Positions 56,435-64,000 of a stretch of 64,000 nt of DNA are shown here, piece by piece (the first letter of the stretch is position 1; the number at the start of each line of letters is the position of its first letter). The stretch is from Portunus trituberculatus (Eukaryota > Arthropoda > Malacostraca > Decapoda > Portunidae). The position numbers were made by a program, and so were the translations under genes. The notes beneath the pieces are model-generated. The model had not been told where the DNA came from, did not search any database, and saw nothing but the letters and a program-made list of their open reading frames with translations. The stretch lies in assembly GCF_017591435.1 (NCBI RefSeq), contig NC_059301.1, positions 33,963,486 to 34,027,485 on the forward strand. The letters run 5' to 3'.

Positions 56435-57625
56435 TTACCTAGTTGTATTTACCTAGTTGTAGTTTTACAGGGCCTGGGCTTTATGCTTGTGTGGCCCTGT
56501 CTCCATATCTACACTTATCCAATCTTACTTTAAAAGTATGCACACTCATTGCAGACACTACTTCTTCATTTAAACTGTTCCACGTCTCAATACATCTTTG
56601 CGGGAAACTATATTTTTTAACATCTCTCAGACATCTTCCTTTTCTCAGCTTTTTACTATGCGATCTTGTGCTTCCTTTTCTCAGCTTTTTACTATGCGAT
56701 CTTGTGCTTCGGATGTCATATTCTTCTCTCAGGATCAGTTTCTCATTATCCACTTGGTCCATTCCGTTGATCAATTTATAAACTTGTATCAGGTCTCCTC
56801 TCTCCCTTCTTTGTTCCAGGGTTGGTAGATCCATAGCCTTTAGTCTCTCCTCATATGTCATCCCTTCAAATTCTGGAACCATTCTTGTAGCCATTTTTTG
56901 TAGTCTCTCCAATTTCCTTATGTGTTTCTTTTATGAGGGGTCCACACTACTCCTGCATATTCCAATCTGGGTCTTATTATAGTATTTATCAATTTCTTCA
57001 TCATTTCTTTGTCCATGTAGTGAAATGCTATTCCAATATTCCTTAGCAAATTATATGTTTCTCTAAAAATTCTATCAATATGGCTTACTGGTTGATTGTT
57101 TTCTTCCATCGTCACTCCTAAGTCCTTTTCCTTTTTAACTTTCTCCAGTTCTACTCCATCTCCCATCTTATAGATTCCCACTGGTCGTCTTTCACTCTTT
57201 CCCATTTCCATGACATGGCTTTTGTTCACATTGAATTCCATTTCCCACGTTTTACTCCATTCCCAGATCTTATTTAGGTCTTCTTGCAGTATTTCACAAT
57301 CCTCTTTTTGCTTTATAACTGCACAGTTTCATATCATCTGCAAACAGATTTATGTAGCTGTTCACTCCTTCTGGCATGTCGTTAATATAAATGAGGAAAA
57401 GTATTGGTGCCAATACTGATCCCTGTGGCACTCCGCTTTCTACTGCTCTCCACATGGATTTAATATCTTTAACTACCATCCTTATTTCTCTCCCCCTCAA
57501 ATAATTTTCTATCCATCTCAATGTGCTTCCTTTTAAGCCACCCTTCTCCTCTAACTTCCATAGTAATCTTGCATGTGGCACTTTGTCAAACGCCTTTTTT
57601 AAATCCAAATAAATACAGTCAACCC
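56433..57625 (-). mobile_element. LINE copy 7 (family C), 5'-truncated
   Basis: The 3' motif atttacctagttgt is doubled here. RT motifs: YLDLKKAFDKVPHARLLWKL, SGVPQGSVLAPILFLIYIND and FADDMKL (57606-57294), DLGVTMEENNQPVSHIDRIF (57241-56918), then LPTLEQRRERGDLIQVYKLI (56912-56481). Two frameshifts separate the frames. It contains an in-frame 36-bp duplication at 56638-56709. The 5' truncation abuts (TC)n(TG)n. Confidence 0.9.
56638..56709 (-). repeat. 36-bp in-frame tandem duplication in LINE copy 7
   Basis: The unit ccttttctcagctttttact... occurs at 56638-56673 and 56674-56709. Twelve codons are duplicated exactly (encoding a STRSHSKKLRKG repeat). Confidence 0.95.
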
Positions 57626-57626
57626 G

Positions 57627-57633
57627 TCTCTCT

Positions 57634-57667
<34 letters not shown>
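57627..57667. repeat. (TC)n(TG)n tract between LINE copies 7 and 8
   Basis: A short TC run, then TG to 57667. Confidence 0.95.
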
Positions 57668-57669
<2 letters not shown>

Positions 57670-60525
57670 TTACCTAATTGTAACATACGGGAAAAGAGCT
57701 ATGCTCGTACTGTCCCGTCTCCATATCTATTAATGTCCAGCTTTTTCTTAAAATCATGAATATTCCTTGTGTTGACCACTTCCACGTCTAAACTATTCCA
57801 TGCTTCCACCCTTCTATGAGGGAAGCTATATTTTTTCACATCTCTCCTATAAGTGGCCATTTTAGTTTTTCCCATGCCCTCTCGACATTCTTTCATTCCA
57901 CATACACAGATCTTCCCTATCCATTTTTCCATGCCAATCATCACTCTGTATATTGCTATCAGGTCTCCCCTTTCTCTTCTGTTTTCCAGGGTCGGAAGTT
58001 GCATTCTGTTCAGTCTGTCTTCATAAGTCAAATCTCTTAAGTCAGGCACCATTTTTGTTGCAGCCCTCTGTACTTTCTCTAGTTTCCTTATGTGTTTCTT
58101 TAAGTTCGAGCCCACTGTATTGTTGCATATTCAAGCCTCGGTCTTATCATTGCAGTAATTATTTTCTTCATCATTTCTTCATCTAAATATCTGAACGCCA
58201 CTCTTATGTTCCTCAATAAGTTCAATACTTCTCCAATTATTTTGTTTATATGTCTCTCTGGCGATAGGTCATTGGTAATTGTCACCCCAAGGTCTTTTTC
58301 TTCATGACTGGTTTTATGTCTTCATTTCCTATCTTGTACATACTCCTGATTCTTCTTTCACTCTTGCCAAACTCTATTTTCTTGCATTTTGTCGTGTTGA
58401 ACTCCATTTGCCATGTACAGCTCCATTTCCATATTCTGTCCAAGTCTTCCTGGAGTAGTTCGCAATCTTTGTCACATCTCACTTTTCTTAACAATTTTGC
58501 ATCGTCTGCAAATAGGCTCACATAACTGGACACCCCATCCACCATGTCATTTATGTAGACCGCGAACATTACTGGTGCCAACACTGATCCCTGTGGAACT
58601 CCACTCTCCACCAAGCCCCATTCTGATGGTCTGTCCTTAATTATTGTTCTCATTTCTCTTCCTACCAAAAGTCTTCCATCCATTTTAGTAAACTGCCATG
58701 CACTCCTCCTACCATTTCAAGTTTCCAGATCAGTCTCCGGTGTGGTACCTTATCAAAGGCCTTTTTTAAATCCAGATATATTCCATCAGCCCAACCATCT
58801 CTTTCCTGTATTACATCTATCACCCTCGAATAGTAACATATCAGGTTTGTCGTGCATGAACGCCCTTTTCTAAAACCAAATTGACACTCACAAAGTATGT
58901 CATTTTTCTCCAAGAAGTCTGTCCATCTATTCTTCACCACCCTCTCACACATCTTAGCTACCACACTTGTAAGTGACACTGGTCTATAGTTCAATGGGTC
59001 TCTCTTGTTACCTGATTTATAAATTGGGACAATGTTAGCTCTTTTCCAGTCTTGGGGCACTACACCTTCCCTTAATGAGGCATCAATTACTTCACAAACT
59101 TTTTCTGCCAGTTGCTCCCTGCATTCTCTTAAAATCCATCCTGATACCCCATCAGGTCCCACAGCTTTTCTCACTTCTAAACTCCCCATCATATTCTTGA
59201 TCTCCTCCACAGTTACTTGAAACTCCTTCATAATCCCTTTCTGTTCCATTACCAGTGGTTTGTCAAAAGCAGTCTCCTTTGTGAATACCTTCCGAAAGCA
59301 TCCATTCATAGCCTCTGCCATTTCCTGGGATCCTCACTGCATACTCCATTTACTTCTAAACTTTCAATACTTTCTCTATTTTTGATGTTGTTGTTCACAT
59401 GTCTGTAAAAAGCCTTGGTTGGTCTTTACATTTATCAATTATATCCTTTTCTTGTTTCTTTCTTTCTTCTCTTCTAATCAACACATATTCATTTCTTGCT
59501 CTTTTGTAACTTTCCCACTGCTTAATCCGTCTTTTCCTTCTCCACCTCTTCCATGCATCCTCTTTTCTTGTTCTAGCCTTTTCACATCTATCGTTAAACC
59601 AGTCCTGCTTTCCAACTTCTCTATGTTGTCTTATTGGTACAAATTTTTCTCACCTTCTTTGTATATTTTTATAAATTCCTTCCACTTTTCATTTGCTCCC
59701 TTAGCACTCTTGAATTTCATCCAATTTGTCTCTTGAAAGAATTTCTTTAGGTTTCCAAAATCTGTCTTGGCATAATTCCATCTTCCCACTTTATATTCTT
59801 CATTTCTTCTAGATTTCTCTTCATCTATCACCTTGAACTCCAAAACTGCATGATCACTCTTTGCTAAAGGGCACTCCACCCTCATCTCCTCAATGACCAT
59901 TGGCTCTGTACTAAAGACCAAGTCCAGTCTTGACGATGCTCCCTCTCCTCCAAACCTAGTATCTTCTTTGACCCACTGAGTTAACACATTTTCCATTGCC
60001 AGTGTCAATAGTGTATTTCCCCATGTTGTCTCTGATCCTTCCATTGACCAGTCCTCCCAACACACCTCTTTACAATTAAAATCTCCCATCATTATAGTTC
60101 GTTCACAGCCACCCAACATTTCTTCCAGACATGTTCCTGTATCACTTATCATTTCTTCATATTCCTGTACTGACCATGCATTTGTCTTAGGTGGTACGTA
60201 CACCACTATGTAGTGCCTCTTTTTCCTTCATTAGTTTCTGCTCTGATCTTTAGCACTTCTGCCTTTCCCATACCTTCTTTCACTTGATCCACCTTTATAT
60301 CTTTTTTAACCAGCAACATCACTCCCCCTCCCATCTTACCTACTCTATTTCTTTTCCAAACATTATATTTCCCTTCTCCAACCATCATCAGGTCTTCTCC
60401 CTCTCTCAGTTTTGTTTCAGTAAGACCCACAATATCTGGGTTCTTGTCCCTCAAGTAATCGTTGAGTTCTAAAATCCCCGATATCACTCCATTTATGTTG
60501 GAATACATTACATTCCGCTCATACG
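57668..60525 (-). mobile_element. LINE copy 8 (family A), 5'-truncated, best preserved RT
   Basis: 2.86 kb on the minus strand. The endonuclease is in two frames (60508-60206: MYSNINGVISGILELN, GLTETKLREGEDL, GGGVMLLVKKDI; 60206-59631: VPPKTNAWSVQEYEEM, MMGDFNCKEVCWEDW, KSDHAVLEFKV). The RT N-terminal half is one open frame of 219 codons (59321-58662), followed by 58683-58282 with FADDAKLL, then 58285-58100 and 58115-57699. It is truncated at the ORF1/endonuclease border, where (TG)n starts. It shares two frameshifts with copies 2 and 5. Confidence 0.93.
58662..59321 (-). pseudogene. LINE reverse transcriptase N-terminal half, copy 8
   Basis: 219 codons without interruption: AVGPDGVSGWILRECREQLA, PQDWKRANIVPIYKSGN, NYRPVSLTSVVAKMCERVVK, CQFGFRKGRSCTTNLICYYS, YLDLKKAFDKVPHRRLIWKL. 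These are the RT regions before the catalytic FADD, which is in the overlapping frame 58683-58282. Reverse transcription at the nicked target is the family role. It is not functional as it stands because the frame changes at about 58670 and again before DLGV. Confidence 0.85.
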
Positions 60526-60542
60526 TGTGTGTGTGTGTGTGT
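60525..60542. repeat. (TG)n tract at the 5' side of LINE copy 8
   Basis: An 18-bp TG run. It is the right boundary of the second tandem array. Confidence 0.93.
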
Positions 60543-61028
60543 TGTTACAAAATCTGTCCTTAGCTCGCAAGTGGGTCTATGCCTGACCAGGTATTTGCCC
60601 AGTCCTCTGAGTGGGAGACATGGGGGAAACAAAGTACCTTACACCTGTCAGTCACCCCTGTAGCCTGAGACAAGAATTTCATCTGAGGTCTGTCCTGCAG
60701 CCGGCCTGTGAAGAATCAAATATCTCTCCTCCTGGCAACAACGACATTACACCAGCCATCACCAGCCACATAAACCCTCTCCAGACAAGAGAACAGGTGT
60801 TGAGAGAGAAACCAACATGTTTAGTCCACTTTATATATCTTTTTAGCCTTATCTCATCGTCAAGAGTACACTGCCACCAAGGGTTCAGGCACACAATTCT
60901 GTGCAGACACACACCACGCAAAGTCTTTTAGGTTGAGCATAACCACAAACAGGAAAGAAAGTGCAGGTCTGCATCAATGTAATTTTTGATGGCAAGTGGT
61001 GTCCTGCACCCATGGTTGCTCATCCAGA
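60543..61028. other. Unrecognised sequence
   Basis: No repeat match within the window and no coding motif. The open frame at 60611-60931 has no recognisable domain. Confidence 0.4.
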
Positions 61029-61030
61029 CC

Positions 61031-61062
<32 letters not shown>

Positions 61063-61195
61063 ACTAGAAGTAATAGTAGTATTAATAGACTAGTAGTAGT
61101 AGTAGACTAGAAGTAGTAGTAGTAATAGACTAGTAGTAGTAATTGTAGTAGTAGACTAGTAATAGTAATTGTAGTAGTAGTAGTAGTAGCAACAG
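61029..61195. repeat. (AGT)n-rich satellite-like tract
   Basis: Runs of agtagt are interrupted by agactag and taatag units for about 165 bp. Confidence 0.93.
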
Positions 61196-61407
61196 TAAGG
61201 CTGCGTTTACACCAAGCGAATCGAGTCGCGTCAAGTCAAAGCGAGTCACCACCTTTTATACCATTTAACATTGATTTCTATGGATCTTCGAGAAAACCGT
61301 TCACACCGAATGCGTCGAGTCAGTCAAGTCACCGCGTCGCGTCAAGTCACAGATAGAGCTGGACCCATTTTCTCATCAGTCACAGCGAGTCCATCAACGT
61401 GTGCATC

Positions 61408-61707
61408 ATGCAAGTGGAGTTCTTAATTAATTTAGTGCGAGAGCGCCCTGCTATATATGATCCCAGTGACTGTAGCCACAGGGATCGTGATGTCATAAGT
61501 TCTCTGTGGAAGGTTTTCGGTTTTTTTCTGGATGGTTCACCAGGTCTGGGAATAGATGAGAAAAGCTTCCGAAATCTGGCCTCCTGGTGTTTATTTCATG
61601 TATCCAGATTCTTTTACCCTTCTTGCGTCTGCGACGGCGAAGCCACAACAAAACAGCTACCACCGCGAGGGAACATTCATCCCAAGATGTATTGGACTAA
61701 GAGGTGA
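61408..61707 (+). pseudogene. MADF-domain protein remnant
   Basis: The frame begins MQVEFLINLVRERPAIYDPS and continues HRDRDVISSLWKVFGFF. The pattern FLIxLVxxRPxxYDPxxxxHRDRDxxxxxW is the start of a MADF (Myb/SANT-like) DNA-binding domain, used by Harbinger-type elements as the accessory DNA-binding protein. The rest of the domain is not recognisable and the reading continues out of frame, so it looks truncated. Confidence 0.72.
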
Positions 61708-61850
61708 ACGCACTTCAGCATTATTGGAACCGCTGACGTCACCATGTGTATTGTTTACGTCTAGTGTTGTGGTGGTGTGTTCACGTGTGGCAGATTTTAT
61801 CAGCAATTGTGTACTTTTCACGGGCTTTGTATTACGATATTAATAGTTAA

Positions 61851-62180
61851 ATGGGTAAAGCAAGAGTGTGCGCTGTATTTGGATGTACACCTGGTAAGGA
61901 CAGCAACCTAAGATACCATAAATTCCCATCTAATGATAACCTTGCTGACAGTGGATCCATAAGTGTTTCCGTTCAGACCATATTAATATTAAGTATGCTG
62001 TGGTTTGTGAACGACATTTTAGTTCAGCCCAGATTGAACGAAATCTGAAGTACGAGCTTTTAAATTTGCCGGTTCCACGAACTGTGAGAAATTTAAAACA
62101 GGATGCAATTCCTGATCAGAATCTGCCATCACGAGGACACAGATGCCAGGGAATCGGCCATCCACCAGCACTTAAAGGTA
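61851..62180 (+). pseudogene. THAP-type zinc finger remnant
   Basis: The first frame (61851) reads MGKARVCAVFGCTPGKDSNL then YHKFPSND, giving the C..C half of a C2CH finger. One frame later (from about 62003) VCERHFSSAQIERNLKYELL and DAIPDQNLP give the C-x2-H half and the closing box. The middle with the conserved Trp is damaged by a frameshift. AAAG followed by GTAAGA at about 62178 could be a splice donor. THAP fingers occur in P-element-type and other transposases as DNA-binding heads. Confidence 0.72.
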
Positions 62181-62829
62181 AGAAACTGTGTATTTTGTAA
62201 GTGGTGGTGGTGGTAATACTAGGTTCTACTAAAGTAAGTGGTGGTGGTTCTAGTCTAATACATCTTGGTTCTAGTGAAGAATGTGGTATGATAGTGTTTC
62301 TAGTAAAGTAAGTGGTATGTGCTATGCTTGTGAAACGATCACAGTAGATGCTGGTGAAGCTAATACTAAGTTGGAGGTGCAAATATTGTAAGTATGTGGT
62401 GGTAGTTGAAATTAAAACATGGTAGAGGTGGTGGCATATCCCCATATTTTCTTGCAAATCACTAAGAAACGTAAAATACAGTTAGTGGCATTATATCTAC
62501 TAATCTTAGTAACCAAGATGCTAAAAGATAACCACTCAAATAAAAGAAATATGCGGAACACCTATATTTCACAATCTGTCCTAGTTGGTTGACATGCTGA
62601 CGTCACGATTCTGGGTTTTAAAAGCCTCCCGCGCTACGTCTTAGTCTAATACATCTTGATTCATCCATCCTGAAGGAAATCACACAGGTAACTGATTACT
62701 GACTTGACTCGTGGTGACGCATTCGATGTTAACGGAGGTAAGTCAAAATGACTCAAGTCAAATGACGCTCATGACTTGACGCGACTCGACTCGCTTGGTG
62801 TAAACGCAACCTTAAAGCAGTAGCACCAC

Positions 62830-62832
<3 letters not shown>

Positions 62833-62866
<34 letters not shown>
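62833..62866. repeat. (GA)n microsatellite
   Basis: A GA run just outside the right end of the MADF/THAP element. Confidence 0.95.
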
Positions 62867-62868
<2 letters not shown>

Positions 62869-62963
62869 AAAGGATCCATCCCCCCCATGTCACAAAAGAC
62901 ACATGATAAAGCACTTCGGAAAAAGTAGGCTACCTAGGAGTATTTGATTCATATGACACACTT

Positions 62964-63011
62964 ATAATAATAATAATAATAATAATAACAATAGTGATAA
63001 TGATGATGATG

Positions 63012-63045
<34 letters not shown>

Positions 63046-63191
63046 TAATAATAAGCAGCAGCAGCAGTAGTAGTAATAGCAAAGGTACTAGTAATTTTAG
63101 TCATAGCAGTAGGAGTACGAGTAGTTGTAGTACTAATAGGAGTAATTATGGCGGCGGCGGCGGCGGTGGTGGTGGTGGTGGTGGTGCTGGT

Positions 63192-63244
<53 letters not shown>

Positions 63245-63245
63245 A
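62964..63245. repeat. Compound triplet repeat (AAT, AGC, GGC, GGT, AGT)
   Basis: The array starts with ATA/AAT units (62964-63052), then AGC/AGT, GGC (63150-63165), GGT (63166-63184), AGC and AGT runs to 63245. Long Ser, Gly, Thr and Leu frames across it are by-products of the repeats. Confidence 0.95.
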
Positions 63246-63457
63246 GCTGGGCGCATTACTGGATATCGGGTAGTCTGGTACCGCGCCTCCGGACCTCGAA
63301 ACGCAGGTAGTCCATACCTGTACCATGGTACTTCCGCACCTAAAATTTTTTCCCTCGGTCGGGTGCCACACCTCCGCACCTCCGGTACCGTACCCAAAAC
63401 TATTAACTCGCCCGCCTCAAAAAATATAACAAAATACAAGGCGATAATACATCAGAG

Positions 63458-63462
<5 letters not shown>
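63246..63462. other. GC-richer segment between repeat arrays
   Basis: It contains the short inverted motifs ggtaccgc/tccggtacc and cctccggacctc/cacctccgg. It could be part of a MITE; ends not found. Confidence 0.35.

Positions 63463-63543
<81 letters not shown>
63463..63543. repeat. (TA)n microsatellite
   Basis: A pure TA run of about 80 bp. Confidence 0.97.
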
Positions 63544-63548
<5 letters not shown>

Positions 63549-64000
63549 GGCCTATTTCTTAGTTGCATTTCGCATTTTCTAGTTACAAGAACCTGCATGG
63601 CAACTCGATCTGCTGCTGTTCTCTCTCTCTCTCTCTCTTAGATGTCATAAAAATCAAGAATAAGAAAATAAATACACCACCACCACCACCATAGACCCAA
63701 ATGGAGGAGGGAGAGAATAGTGGGGGTGAGGGGGGAGAGTGGATCGACAACCTACACCACACCCTCACTGTTACCAATATGGAAGGAAAATTTTGCCAAT
63801 CTTTTAGAGTTGAAGACAATCCAGAGAGAGAGAGAGAGAGAGAAACTTGCTTAGACCTGAATGAGTGACGTCATTAAGTGGCGGGAAAACATGCCTGGTA
63901 GCACAGACCGACAAAAAAGGCCGAAAGTAATGCTACGGAGTACGGACTGTTAATCGTCTTTATTTATTTATTATTATTTCTTTTTTTTTTTTATCTTTGA
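63544..64000. other. End of window with small (TC)n, (CCA)n and (GA)n runs
   Basis: TC at about 63620-63639, CCA at about 63675-63691 and GA at about 63823-63842. No gene recognised. Confidence 0.7.

Larger units (their letters stand above)
61199..62812 (+). mobile_element. PIF/Harbinger-like element with MADF and THAP remnants
   Basis: The left end ggctgcgtttacaccaagcg matches the inverted right end aggttgcgtttacaccaagcg, and the repeat continues through gcgtcaagtca for about 45 bp. TAA flanks both sides (61196-61198, 62813-62815), a 3-bp TWA-type duplication as in Harbinger. It carries a MADF frame (61408-61707) and a THAP frame (61851-62180). No DDE transposase is present, so it is non-autonomous. 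A Kolobok-like origin was considered, but TTAA is not duplicated. Confidence 0.75.

Noticed and set aside
61399..61407. Start of the MADF frame at the upstream GTG
   Set aside because: Nuclear eukaryotic genes rarely start at GTG. An in-frame ATG at 61408 fits the domain start better.
62949..63545. Open frames rich in Ser, Gly, Thr, Tyr or Leu (up to 183 codons)
   Set aside because: They follow from the AAT/AGC/GGC/AGT triplet array and differ in every frame. There is no conserved domain.

Overview
This is eukaryotic nuclear DNA from an arthropod, most likely a decapod crustacean. A crab is my guess, from general resemblance only. It has no operons, ribosome binding sites or bacterial genes. 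The one host gene I can support is the alpha subunit of the F-actin capping protein (CAPZA/cpa type). It lies on the plus strand as five coding exons: 11556-11619, 12292-12515, 13326-13504, 14656-14806 and 41513-41716. Together they give 273 residues plus a stop. Only the short first exon (about a dozen residues) is missing. Intron 14807-41512 is about 26.7 kb and is built almost entirely of transposable elements, most of them antisense to the gene.

Layout. 1-6560: mostly unrecognised sequence with one hAT-type MITE. 6574-10900: a degraded DIRS-superfamily (tyrosine recombinase) retrotransposon on the minus strand, split by a hAT MITE. 11556-14806: four capping protein exons; their introns hold a LINE 3' fragment and a hAT MITE. 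15184-33856: a head-to-tail array of CR1/L2-like LINEs and a tRNA-derived SINE, all on the minus strand and almost all separated by (TG)n tracts; older members carry nested hAT, Tigger-like and TA-flanked MITEs. 34760-40413: a deep stack of DNA transposons inside one another (TA-flanked element, Tigger-like MITE, piggyBac derivative). 41513-43020: the last capping protein exon and probable 3' UTR. 44165-53720: a probable old Tigger/pogo-type element carrying a foldback element, a 2.66-kb palindromic pair of PIF/Harbinger derivatives and a second DIRS-like element with inverted terminal repeats. 54205-55115: a third Tigger-like MITE. 56153-60542: a second (TG)n-linked tandem array of three LINE fragments. 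61199-62812: an element with 45-bp-scale terminal inverted repeats that carries MADF and THAP domain remnants. The window ends in triplet and dinucleotide repeats.

The most interesting pattern is the repeated co-occurrence of LINE and SINE ends with (TG/CA)n tracts. Every LINE copy whose 3' end I can see ends with the same short motif followed by (CA)n. Several 5' ends also abut (TG)n, and all copies point the same way. This suggests an insertion preference for CA microsatellites that lets new copies land in the tails of old ones. The three best-preserved copies of one family are nearly identical, yet they share the same two frameshifts in the reverse transcriptase.
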